DNA of 64,000 nucleotides, from the NCBI GenBank assembly GCA_024663395.1, contig JANFAH010000001.1, forward strand, positions 6,688,467-6,752,466, given 5' to 3'. A program made the position numbers and the translations under genes. Each line of letters opens with the position of its first letter. Positions within the stretch are counted from its first letter, which is position 1. Below the pieces are notes generated by a model. That model was not told where the DNA came from. It ran no database searches and saw nothing but the letters and a program-made list of their open reading frames with translations. Shown here one piece after another: positions 23,653 through 34,268 of the stretch. This stretch comes from Pisolithus tinctorius. Lineage: Eukaryota > Basidiomycota > Agaricomycetes > Boletales > Pisolithaceae.

Positions 23653-24980
23653 TTAATGCGCGCTTAACTCGCTTCCTCTTTTCTCTTTAGCACTGACGAC
23701 TCGATCTTGTGCGAAGGATGACTGTTCACGTCCAACAGTCTTTCTACGCATGAGGCCTTTAGTCTTCATCTGCATGCTTGGGCATTGTGCACAACTCGTC
23801 AACGAGTTAGGCAGAGTCAGCTGTAACCATGTCCACAACACCTTTGGTGTGTGACATCGTTCATCACCTTCAGAGCATTTCTCGCGTGATGGCACTCGAA
23901 TATCCACCCCCACGTCTGTCTTCCAACCATCCCAGTCAACGGCATTTGTTAAATTGGATTCGAGTGCAGCTTCTGCTTTGTCCAGGGTTCTCATTGCTGT
24001 CTCTGCATTGAAACCAGAAATATCGTCAAGCTTAAAGTCACCTGCGAATAGCACCTCGTCAACAAGCCGATTTGTCTCACGGCTTGATTTCTCGCCATTG
24101 CCTAGCAATTGCCAAGCCATCATCCTCCACACCGACATGCTAGACCATGGCCAGGGTGCTGGCTGGTGATCTGCAACTGAGCCCACAGCCGCACCACCAT
24201 GATCGTTCTTGCCAAAATTGGCGAGTTCCTCGGTAGGAACACTTTGTTCGGGGTCATAAGAGGGGCGATGCCGATATTCACGGGCAATTCCAAATTTATT
24301 GAAACTGGTGCGGAACGAGTCAAAGACATGGAGAATTATGCGATGTAAAACGGAGGAGGTAGGGGCCGGTTGATGAACTGGGCAAGGTGGCTCGGGAAGT
24401 TGGTCTCGGTACCGAGCAGGTAAGCGCCGTGTCCTCGGTGGAAGCACATTTGGTTGGGGATTATCTAGATTGCATTAAGCTCTGGTGTTCGGTGAGAGAG
24501 GTGGATGATCCTGAAATGAACGTACTATTTGCAGCCTGAGTGTCTGCTTGTGGCAATGAAACCTCGGGGGTCGAAGAATTTGTTGACTCTTCTGGAGGAA
24601 AATTTGCGGTTGAGCTCTGTACTGGAATACTTGGGAGAGTTTGAGAGTCGGGCTATGGGCTATTCTGAGGGAGCGTGCTAGTGGTGTCTCGTAAAAAACT
24701 GACTTACTGGCATTGTGACTGCCACTGGCAGCGGCTGACTCGGAGGGTCTAAGCCTAATGATGGCACCGTACTAACCTTCAGGCGCTTGGCTGGTCGTTC
24801 TTCAAGTTGCACTGATTCATGCAAGCTACTGCCCGTGTCTCGTAGGAATTTCCGGCATTGACGGAACTGCTCTTGATAGTGGTGACACTGTTGACGGTGC
24901 TGGGTCAATGCAGCAGCACTTGAAAAGGTGCGACTTGCACATTTCATGCTGCCACATCGTCGACTCGTACCACTGGTCAT
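23653..24980 (-). pseudogene. Plavaka-like transposase, N-terminal part
   Basis: ATG at 24980 opens a frame with a C2H2/CCHC-like finger (CGSMKC, RTFSSAAALTQHRQQCHHY), a usual start of these proteins, and a basic stretch AKRLKV. An intron-like GTAAGTC follows near 24710. The exon 24447-23653 gives RRLPARYRDQLPEPP, then FDSFRTSFNKFGIAREYRHR, MAWQLLGNGEKSS and WDGWKTDVGVDIRVP, all typical spacer blocks. The reading then loses similarity and stops at 23653, at the edge of the foreign segment. Confidence 0.65.
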
Positions 24981-26469
24981 GATTGGTTATCCGCATGTAA
25001 TAGAGCAAACACCAAAGAAGATTGCTAACATTAGCAACGTATTACTCACCTTGGAGCCTGCCATAAGTTCACTGGCATTTGCCACACTAGCTAGCGCTAG
25101 TAGCCACTGCGAAAACGAGATTCTGTCAGTACAGTAAAATAGACCGCGGAAGGTGGTCTGCCTGTAATATAAATGTGGCTAACCGTATTCCTCAACCAAA
25201 TCTGACTGTCAGAAATATTTGGGAGCTTCTCTGTACTAAATCCAGACTTCGTGAAATCCACTCCAAGTCGAGCCGCCTCAGCAAAAATCTCGACATATGG
25301 TTTGGAGACAGATCACGTGTCCGTACCAAATCTGTCATCCAAACAGATCAGCATCATCATATCGTCTGTCTACCGTACTACTAGTACACACCGTTAGTAA
25401 GGACTTCTCATCTACCTGGATGCTGACTGACCTCCAGATAAGGGGATGGCTGATTTTCTTGATGTCCGAGCGTGCTTCTGCTTGCCTGCCTGTATGCCGT
25501 GACGCCTTCTGGACAGGTCGTCGACACTTTGTGAAATTTTCTTCGAGGCGCTCCTCTCTGCCAACCCTCACCAGCCACCCACCGTCCCCTAGGTTCCCAC
25601 ACCCTCAGATATACCATGGCACCTTCGTGCATATTGCACAAGTCAAGGTGAGTCGTTGACACAGGCTACTGAACACGTCAGTCACCGGACCTCTAACAGA
25701 CTGCAACAGACACCTCTATATTCACTGACTACCAGGCAAGTCGCGAGATATCGTTTGTCGCAAACACCAGCTAACAGCCATCCAGTGCACAACCAACCAC
25801 AACAGCACATACTGCTACTTCGACTTCAAGTTCACCGACATCCACCACCTCGTCGAGCACCCCCACATCCTCGTTGACACCCCCACACCTCATCCTTTGT
25901 CACCATTGTAGGCGGGGAAACATATCTGATATTATAAGCTGCGAATTGTGGCGTCGGTGTCTCCCCATGTGACCTCCGGGTGCCGGTGCCGTTTTTGCAA
26001 TTGCTTTTGGTTCATGCCGGCGCCGTTCTTTGCGCTGTTTTGGGGGGAGGGGGGGGTGCGCCTTCGTCCATGCAGCTCTTCTAATGTTGTTTATATTACG
26101 TCGCGTGCACGTTGTCATCACAAAAATTCCGGAATGAATATTTTTAAATACTTGAGCAGATCTGGAAAGGGCTACTTGGTGTCGGTACCATCTGATGAGC
26201 CATGATAGTCTTCATGTAACCTCAATATCTTGTAAACCTGAAAACTGAGTGATCTAGGACATCATACAAAACTGGTAGTAGAGAAGGCAGTTAGATTCAA
26301 GCAGATTCTCCAGACTTTCCAGGCACTCTAGGTAGTTCACGACAGGACAATGTTTCCAATTTCTACAAGGCACACAAAGACTATACATCGACACTCCAAG
26401 TAGTCCATAATCTGCAGCGTCCACATGATAGTACCAAGTCTTTCCAGCCATACAGAGGAAAGCAGACAG
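24981..26469. other. No gene recognised
   Basis: Probable 5' flank and terminal part of the Plavaka-like element followed by unassigned sequence. Short open frames such as 25297-25659 and 25948-26205 carry no known motif. A G-rich run (GGGGGGAGGGGGGGG) lies near 26041. Confidence 0.35.
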
Positions 26470-28482
26470 CTAACGACGTGACTTAGCCTTTGACTTGCCA
26501 GACTTGCTAGCAGCGCTGGTACTGGTATGTTTGCGAGCGGGGCGTTTGGGGGTGATCGCAGCTCCTTCGACATTGGTATTTGGCGCATTTTTACGTGGAG
26601 AACGACGGAGGGTTGGCGTGGATTCCTCCTCGGGATCAGAGTTATGGTCAAATGACAGCACACGGACATGTAGGTGCTTTTTAGAAACTTTCTTCACTTT
26701 AGTGGGGCTCGGTGTGGTGTGCTCAGATGATAGAGAACTAAATGATGGTCCAGCCGAGGCATTCTCGTCCTCCGCTCTCCCGGAATGATGTGAGGATGGA
26801 GACGGTCTCGCCAAGGCATGTTTGTCTTGTCCAGTTCTGGAAAGAGGGGGAGATGAACGCGGGGGTGTAGGGGGCCTTGCATTGACCCTCTGCTTCGCTG
26901 CCACACGTGCAGCCATCTGAGCTTGCATCTTCTGTAAGCTGCTTGTTGACGAGGCCGCCTCTTCTGTGTTGAAATCACCGATGGCACCTGCACCACTGTC
27001 ACGACCACTCTCGTTCCTAAAGATCTTCCTGTTATATTCACAACACATCAGTGGCGACAATACCCAGGAGTGTTGAATCTTGATACGTACATATTCCACC
27101 ATTTCTTCAAATCCACAACCCAGTCTTCATCAGGACACTCGCGTATCATCTTGATGATACCATAATAAAATTTGCGGTAATTGAAGTCCCCATCCACTTC
27201 GCCCCACTTATTCTTGGAACTCATGGCATAACGTGCCTGGGCCAGTTAGTTAGTTAGCATCCGTCATCATGTCAAGCAGCCTTAATTACGCACCTGCACG
27301 CTCGCATATGCTATGTGTTCCAGCTCAACACTTGTCATGCCATGCAAAATTGCGTTGCAGGGCCGTGTTCCACGGCTTTGCTCACCTAAGGCAGTCGAGG
27401 GACCAGTGAAAATGTGGCGCATGACCTGTTGGGTAACACAAATACTTGATTATCTGCACGTCGAGTAATAGCTGGACCACATACCCTTTCAAGCACATAT
27501 CCTTTGAACAAACCATCACTCTGGTTTTCTTCATCCCATTGGACCGCAGGGGGATCACCTTCCCACAAGAAAAGTGGGAATTCCTCTGCTGTCATTCGAA
27601 TGTTGCCTTCGATGAGTTGTTGACGCGTTCTGATTACATATCAATCCAGATGTAAATGGCAGTGCAAAGAAACGCACCTGCTTGGGTTTTTGATGAACTC
27701 GTCCCTCGCAGAAGCGGGACAAAGCATGCGTGCTAAAACAGGGTGGTTGACGCCCATACCAGATTTTGATCCCGCACTCATAATTGGGGGTGATACACCA
27801 GCCTCTAATGGACGTGGTGCAACATACTGACCAATGTAAGCTCTGAGACGCGTAGCATCGTCAGAGCGGATCTGACCTATTGTTATATTCATCTAAACAT
27901 GCACAACTCAGCGCATATAGCCACTAAAATTCAAAGACATACCTCAGCAACGATGGTGTCGATGACCTTTTTCTTCTTTGGATCGTTAATTAGCACTTTG
28001 AGGCTGGGTGCTTGTTGCAGCAAAGTCTCATAGTCACGTTTGAGGCGTTCGCGTATAGTTGGTGACCTGGAAAGACATTACACTACAGAATCGCACAAAG
28101 AAATAAAAGGATGCTTACATCTTCTGCGGAATAGAAGCATCCAGTGAGTCATCGTCAGAAAGGTCTGCTTCTTGCCCAAGCAGCATGCCCTCCTCAATCA
28201 CATGCTCGATGTTGCAGAATAGATCTGTGCATCGTGCCATGTACCGTGCTGCAACTTGATACTCTGAGTCGATTTCCTTCCCTGCCGATTCTTCTACTCT
28301 GCTGAAGATGTTATGCTATCACACTAGCAGAGAAAGACGGTCACTTTCCTCATTTTTTCCAATATTTTGGTGCGATTTTTACCCTTTCTGCATGATAGAG
28401 ACTGCGACGATTCATCCAAGTCAGAATTCCTTTCTTCTTCACTCGCGGAGGAAGGAAATCGTAGTCTCTTGCGACGTGGCAT
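26470..28482 (-). CDS. DUF6698-like protein, gene 1
   Basis: Member of a basidiomycete-expanded family of unknown function that I recall as DUF6698. Supported exons are about 28300-28119, 28066-27943, 27892-27678, 27629-27485, 27425-27294, 27236-27091 and 27028-26470, with GT-AG introns of 48-62 nt and a consistent frame. Core motifs in order are SDDATRLRAYIGQYVAP, HPVLARMLCP, FPLFLWEGD, MRHIFTGPSTALG, HIAYASVQARYAMSS and DFNYRKFYYGIIKMI. A Ser/Pro-rich, basic tail ends KSGKSKAKSRR, which could act as a nuclear signal. The 5' end is uncertain. ATG 28482 opens a Ser/Glu-rich frame, but I could not join it to the next exon in phase; ATG 28240 is the safe internal start. The last four intron positions match gene 2 at 36.8 kb. 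Confidence 0.75.
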
Positions 28483-29119
28483 CAATGGTAGCAGTGGTAG
28501 AAACTAAAGCTGTTAGAACGACATGAGGAGTGATTATGATTAGTCACAATCTGCCCAAATCTGGTGTCTAAGTATCACTTGACTACCACCACACGAAGAC
28601 CGTAGAGACCACACAAGGGAGCCTCCCTCATTCAAGGTTTTACTAGATATGTAGTGTCATTGAATGCCGGGAGGTAGCATCTGCACGGCAATAAGACTCG
28701 TATATGCACACACATGAATCTATACAATATTTTGAATGGTACCTTCATGCTCATGCTGCACCTCTCTTTCTGCCTTACAGGTTTTGCAAAGTATGGAGAT
28801 ATCTATTATATTCATGAATATGCGAGGACAGCAGCCACTCTAGCAGAGGTGCAGGCAAACGGCAGTACTTAGTGATGAGTTGACGATGCGACTTTCCCAC
28901 GCATCGGTGGCTGCTGCTGTCCGGCTACTATATTGGGCAATGCCTTAGTTCCGGAACTTTTGTGATGCTCACCGTATGAAATTTCATTCCTTCCTCTTTG
29001 TGGTTGGGCTTCATGTGGTATATCTGTGACTCACTGAGTCGCAGGTGTGGACACTCCGCCAGAATCTGTCTGAGTCAGGCTCAATACAGATTTCTTTCCC
29101 ACAATTTTGGGGTTGGAGA
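28483..29119. other. No gene recognised
   Basis: Upstream flank of the DUF6698-like gene. No open frame or repeat worth noting was seen. Confidence 0.4.
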
Positions 29120-29300
29120 AACCAATAGTCAAAACAAATAGTATGGATAGTCAAAGATAGTTGATGCATAGTCCAAAAAAAATAGTACAGATAGTCAGAA
29201 AAATAGTATGGATAGTCAAAATAGAAATTGAATCTACTAGAAATAGTCCTGGTGACTATCTAGACATTTTTGACTATCCAAACATGTAAATGTATGGATA
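29120..29300. repeat. Degenerate AATAGTATGGATAGTCAAA repeats
   Basis: The motif ATAGTATGGATAGTCA occurs in direct orientation near 29139, 29180 (variant) and 29203. It recurs inverted as TGACTATCCA near 29272, with further GACTATC near 29255. The stretch is A-rich. The inverted arrangement is reminiscent of transposon ends, but nothing certain can be said. Confidence 0.5.
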
Positions 29301-29339
29301 GGCATGGATAGACATTGGTTAATTTCCTGATGCTTCACA

Positions 29340-29520
29340 GAGTTCAGTGTGATCAGGCAAAGGTGTGGGTCAACAAGCAGACATTCTCATCTCATGGGGA
29401 TTTCCTCCCATGTGGTAGCTACCTTTTATTATGTCATATATTTGATATCTTGTTCATTGGGGTGCATCTGCCCTTGCTCCCACTCTGTATTTTACTCACT
29501 CCCTTTGGGGGAATGACATA
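29340..29520 (+). repeat. CpG-depleted copy of the 18.2 kb sequence
   Basis: CAACAAGCAGACATTCTCAT at 29371 pairs with 18195, and CATATATTTGATATCTTGTT near 29433 pairs with about 18265. Each CpG of the 18.2-kb copy in these blocks appears here as CpA or TpG. Confidence 0.55.
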
Positions 29521-29767
29521 CATCCCACTCCTTACTTGGGAATGAGTTCAACTTGCTGTCTCAACACAGGGTTCAAGACATTTTATTTTTTCTTATCTAA
29601 TGTGTCATCATGTTACTGTCAACTTTTCTGCAAAGCACTGTAATTGACTTCAAGTTCTCCAAGCCATATTTCCTTGTTGTAGCTGAGTTCTGTACAACCT
29701 GAGGGTGTATACATAATTTGAGATACAGAATACTCCTCCACTACCTGAATAAACCTGTGTTGGAAAC

Positions 29768-30345
29768 CTAAACTCTCCAGTTATTGACATCCATTGCCTC
29801 TGCAGATTGCAGGGTATGATGAGGGAGTGGCTGGGGTCCAGGGGGTATAACAGCTGGTAGATTTGGTGGTACAAGGCCAGCAGGTGTTGGGCCCTGTAGC
29901 CTGGAGGAGTATATACCACCCAACTGGACTTGTTGAGTGACATCAAAAGCATCATTTGCAATGTAATGGAGTTTAAGGCCTTTGACAGTACTTTGAAGTT
30001 TCCCTGGTGGGTGGATCCTCATTAGGGACAACATAGTCCAGTAAGCATCAATGGCATCTGCTCCATCACAGATCCAGTCAGAATACTGTGACCTGTGAAA
30101 GTCCCCAGCCTGCAATTGATTTGCTAATTCAGAATATGTTGCTCCTGGTAGTTAGGTAAATGGATTTTCCCACAGTTACTGAAGATTTCAGAAGACTCAC
30201 TACGGCGAGAATTCCACCCTGCAGGCAAATTATCTTCTGTTCTCCTGGTATAGATATCATAGGAGATTCCATAAGAACCTGGTGGCTGGTGCATAAGCAC
30301 CCAGTGAGTATGAAAGGGGATCACAGGGTTTCCATGGGCATCCAT
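29768..30345 (-). CDS. Two-exon conserved-looking protein, function unknown
   Basis: Exons 30345-30201 and 30123-29768 join over a 77-nt intron (GTGAGTC to GAATTAG) with the frame kept, giving about 166 residues. Blocks are HWVLMHQPPGSYGISYDIYT, NLPAGWNSRR, GDFHRSQYSDWICDGADAID and PPGKLQSTVKGLKLHYIAND, then a Pro-rich tail. I do not recognise a named domain, though the composition looks like a conserved Agaricomycete protein. The frame stays open upstream of ATG 30345 to about 30412, so the N-terminus may be longer and may have been cut near the palindrome at 30459. CpG is scarce here. Confidence 0.5.
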
Positions 30346-30458
30346 CTTTGCTACATCACAAGGATGATGTCTTTCAGTCTTATATACCTGTACTGGGATC
30401 TGTTTACATAATTAGGCCATCATCAGTTTGCATCATTTGGACAGATGCACAGCAGTGT

Positions 30459-30577
30459 ACTAGATCCAAATTGAATGTTGGTGCAGCACACACCATGCTC
30501 CAACAGTGGAAATACTAGATCCAAATTGAATGTTGGAGCATGGTGTGTGCTGCAACAACATTCAATTTGGATCTAGT
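30459..30577. repeat. Near-perfect 119-bp palindrome (47-bp arms)
   Basis: The left arm 30459-30505 and right arm 30531-30577 are reverse complements with one mismatch in 47 bp. The 25-bp spacer contains a third, direct copy of the arm end ACTAGATCCAAATTGAA (30514-30530). Arms begin and end ACTAG/CTAGT. It could be a miniature transposon, two transposon ends abutted, or a replication-generated hairpin. No target-site duplication is evident. Confidence 0.9.
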
Positions 30578-30941
30578 GGGGCATTTACATAAGGCTGATC
30601 AGTGGTGAGAATGTGACTTGAAGTGCTCCGCTTTCACAACTCGGATCCACTGCCACACCCGCAATGCCACCGAGCATCAGTCCTTACGGCCAGCAGTCCG
30701 ATCTGATGCAAGTCGTGCCAGTGCCATTACTCAGGCTATAGTACGTCACCATGATGGTTGAGTCACTGATGTAAATACCAACTTCCACTGTCACGGTCTG
30801 CAGGCCCCCGGCTCAGGCTGCAGCTGAGTGACTCTTGGGTTGGTGCTGGCCCAGGACTTGGATCCCCTCCCGGATTCCCTTCGCCAGTGAGCCTTCCTAT
30901 TATCTGGAAATTACTGGTAGTGAGTTTTTAAGTTCTAGAAA
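30578..30941. other. No gene recognised
   Basis: Probable promoter region of the F-box-like gene at 30942. No clear motif was seen. Confidence 0.35.
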
Positions 30942-31956
30942 ATGACTCCAAGTCGTTCTGTTATCTCCAAACCACACCTCCAAGTCCCTTCACGCTTTCC
31001 AGATGAAATTGAACGTTACATCTTCCTTCTCGCAGCCACCAACTCCGAGTCACTGGCAGCTGGGCGGCCCTTCCCAGCAGCTGCACACTGCCGCTGCCAT
31101 CGCTACCTCCTTGTTGCAAAGTGCATTCACCGTTGGTAAGTACAGGCATTGCCAAGCCCGGTTTGGGCCTGTGTCAGTGTTCTACTGACTGACTACTCCA
31201 ATCCAATCCAGGTTAGAACCAATGTTATACGAAGTCGTTGACCTTTACCATCAGAAAACTGCTGGGCTGTTCATATCATCACTACGATTTCGGCCTGATT
31301 TTGCTAAGACAGCAGTCAAGGTGCTGCATCTTCACCCTGCAATTCGCCCTGTACAGGGAGTGGAGATCCTTCAACTGTGCCAAGGACTGCAAGAACTGAG
31401 CCTCCAAATTGTTGTTAATTTACCCTGTGACCAGAATCCTCTGTATGAGCCACTCGGTGCTCTCCAGCTGAAGACATTATCCATGGACCTCACATCCAGT
31501 TTCTATGGTCCCACCATTTTTCTTCCTGACCTTCATCTTTTGTGCCATATCGAGCACCTTCACCTGACAAACACCTGGGTGGCAAGGCATGGTCTTTTTA
31601 TCGGCCTTCAAGAGCTACGTCAACTGTCCCATCTCTCTTTTCATGTCCTTCCCCCTGGGCAAGAGTCAATACACACAGAAATAATCTTGGAGGTCCTGAG
31701 ACGGTTTTCGAGGCTTCGTGTGGTGATTTTGTGGCGGATGGAGTACCAGGAAAGCCAGGAGATCTATAACCACCTGGGTAAACACGACCTCGCAGATCAC
31801 AGAATCATTGTATTCAATGCAATGCACTTTGTCGAATGTGCAACACCTGTAAACAGCTTCTGGGGACTAGCAGAGTCCGTTGTTCGATGGAGGGAGGCTA
31901 ATCACGGTATGTTGATGGTGTTAGTACTAGTTGACACGGGTCTTGATGCTGTTTGA
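30942..31956 (+). CDS. F-box-like/leucine-rich protein
   Basis: Exons 30942-31135 and 31212-31956 join over a 76-nt intron, giving about 312 residues. Exon 1 has RFPDEIERYIFLLAA, resembling the start of basidiomycete F-box-like proteins, and LLVAKCIHRW. Exon 2 opens LEPMLYEVVDLY. Leucine-rich stretches follow, for example LQELSLQIVV, LKTLSMDL, IEHLHLTNTW and LSHLSFHVLP. The likely role is substrate choice in an SCF ubiquitin ligase, but the F-box match is weak and the role is inferred. The frame is intact to TGA at 31956. It is unrelated in detail to the F-box genes of the array at 40 kb. Confidence 0.65.
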
Positions 31957-32121
31957 ACATGCTAGTTGGACCCTTTGACGTACCCAGTGACACAACGTTT
32001 CCCGGTTTACCACTGTGACAGACAAGTTACTGTAACCCGGCCTTGTTTGCTAGGATGATTTCTGCAAAATCAAAATTGGACTGAGTGTTTCATTGAAATC
32101 TAGGTGCACTGGCGACCAGGT

Positions 32122-32319
32122 GATCGATGCTTCAGGCCACCCCTCACTCAGCGCATGTTCTTTACTTACGCCGAAATCTGGGTGATAGTCAAAGGTAATA
32201 AAAGTCACAGCGCACTTGAGGATCGATGGTTCAGGCCACCCTCACTCAGCGTATGTTCTTTGCCTATGCCGAAATCCGGATGATAGTCAAAGGTAATAAA
32301 AGTCACAGCACACTCGCCA
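32122..32319. repeat. Tandem duplication, period 99 bp
   Basis: GATCGATG(C/G)TTCAGGCCACC at 32122 recurs at 32221. GATAGTCAAAGGTAATAAAA closes both copies. They differ at few sites, so the event is recent. Confidence 0.85.
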
Positions 32320-33596
32320 GTGAGCCTTGATCATTCCGCCTCCAAAGATCGGCCAGAACATTTACAACGCCGTATCGTCGACGGAGCCTTCTCCATTCGG
32401 ATAGTGAACCGCCCTTCTAACATTCTCCTACTAGGCTAAGGAACGGCCCAAGTCACCCTGGTATTCATGCGACTCTTGTTTTTTCATGTCGTGAGGTATT
32501 CCATCATTAGCCTGAGCGCTCCAAGACGTTCCAGGCTAGCTCAAGTTCAAGAATCGTATAAGTTCGATTTGGCCGGGGACCATCACAGCCTGAGATGAGT
32601 GATTGGGCCTTCCGGTCAGGCGATGTCCCGCCTCCAGCCCTGTCGAATTGCTGATGGACTCCAGGCCCTCCGTCATCATGCAAGCACTCACATTTTCACA
32701 TCAACAGTTGCGGCGTAGTTCATGCTCAGGATGTATGTCCTGGTCGAAGTCATCGATCATTCACCAACTTCTGTCATACTTTGGTGAACTAATGCTCATA
32801 CACGGGCCCGGGCCTTTGCTGACTATGATGTTAAGTCTCTACCATTCTGACCATGATCGCCGACGCCGAGGAGTATGCTCATGTAGATAAGGCACACTGG
32901 CAGGAATTCAATGAGGAAGCAAACCAGGGCGAGTTAATTCAAGTTTGCGTGGGCATGGCAAAGAGTAAGTATTTGCTGCATGATGCCTCTCTCTACTACA
33001 TTAACTAACTCAACACTGCTGAGAAGGAGGAGTCCAAACTCGTTGGTGGACTTCGTGAATTGGCCCCGAAAGGACTCACTGGCAACACCAGTTGTAGCAG
33101 TGCTGTCGCTGGGCAAATCAAGGACAAGATCAGTGAGACTCACTGGCAAGCCTCTGTCGTTAGGTTTTTTCCAAAAGGTCTACTAACGAGAAGTACACAG
33201 CGTTGAGAACGTATCCTCCGCGAAGTTGACACAAGGCTCTGAGGGGCAGATGGAAGGCGTAAATTGCCTTCTGCATATCTCAGACGTTTCTGGCACATGC
33301 CTGGTGATCATCCACGTCCCTTTCACCTTTTTGCATTACGTCCGAGTCCACGAACACACACGCATCACACTAGACTTGTAAAAAGCAAGACCACCCTACC
33401 CTCCCACCTCTCCCCCCATCACGGCCCGCTCGCACACACACACCCCGTCCACTCCCTCCAGCCTGTACTCCCTAGCTAAGCACGCCCTTCGTTGATGCTT
33501 GGGCTACTACATCCGAGATGTGTAATGCGTAAGTATCCATGATCCGTAGCGTCAGTGCACTTGCCTGTCGTTCTGCACTTTTAACCTCGTCTCATG

Positions 33597-33623
33597 CCCC
33601 CCCCCCCCACACACACACACACA
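33597..33623. repeat. Poly-C plus (AC)n microsatellite
   Basis: Twelve C residues are followed directly by about seven AC dinucleotides. Confidence 0.9.
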
Positions 33624-34268
33624 ACAGCAGCGGAATCATATAGCCTGCAGGGTATGTGTACTAAAGATGAGTCTCCGGTGTGAGGAAATGCTGGGAACTA
33701 TACTCGGCGTTGTCATTTCAAGTTGAGTGACTCGGACTCGGAGTTATGTATCACATTTGCAGTTGATCCCATGTTCTTGCCCCTTTGTTGGTCGTCGCAT
33801 CCACACTCACGCCAGTGACAATCATGGTGCGGCAAACTGTAAATACTAGTAGAATCTTGCCAATGTTAGCAGGCTATCCGAGTCATTAACTTACTGAAGT
33901 TCTTCCGAAGAAGTTCGTTGTGCCATTACATAATAGCTGTTAGCTCAATAAGCCCTTGTGAAGTTCTGTACTACGCCCACCAATGTTCGATGAGGGCGGA
34001 TACTTTCAACTATATGGTACTATCATGATCCACTTAGTCTTGGTTTCGGGGAAGGGACTCCGACGGACTTGGCACTGCCGGCAGGTCAGAGCAAGAGTGG
34101 AATGTACTCAGATTCCCACCACCTTCCGAAAACGGCTGGCACCAAGACTCCGAAAGCATCTACTCAGATTCCCACCACATCTTCCAAACCCCTGCACCTC
34201 ACCACCACATGCCCTGTGCCAGATTTAACCTGACTCGGAGGTCCGACCACAACAAGCCCCGCCCCACC

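Larger units (their letters stand above)
18811..24980 (-). mobile_element. Plavaka-like DNA transposon, interrupted copy
   Basis: Minus-strand blocks in collinear order span a long transposase-like protein from an N-terminal zinc finger (24980) to an acidic C-terminal tail (18811). The order of the C..TF..ALTQHR..C block, FWSDSTQLAQFGHAKAWP, FTYSADYPEK, CPCPRC, LVVDLMHEFELGVLK, LHALGDY-like and TTYDVRR matches Agaricomycete Plavaka-like elements as I remember them. About 1.7 kb between 23652 and 21987 does not fit and seems inserted. Terminal inverted repeats were not identified, so the true ends lie somewhat outside. Confidence 0.7.
31957..34268. other. No gene recognised; contains small repeats
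   Basis: Carries a 99-bp tandem duplication at 32122 and a C/AC microsatellite at 33597. Short open frames (32603-32890, 32980-33186, 33264-33479) have no motif. Some may be untranslated leader of the gene that starts at 34269. Confidence 0.4.

Noticed and set aside
19010..25100. CACACTAGCTGGCGCTAG near 19009 and CACACTAGCTAGCGCTAG near 25083 as possible ends of the Plavaka-like element
   Set aside because: They are in direct orientation and match mainly because CTAGCGCTAG is itself palindromic; no longer inverted match is seen.
28303..28482. ATG at 28482 as the firm first exon of DUF6698-like gene 1
   Set aside because: No GT-AG pair joins it in phase to the next exon. It is kept only as a possible 5' limit.
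29139..29300. CRISPR-like array of ATAGTATGGATAGTCA repeats
   Set aside because: Spacing and repeat length are irregular, one copy is inverted, and the host is eukaryotic.
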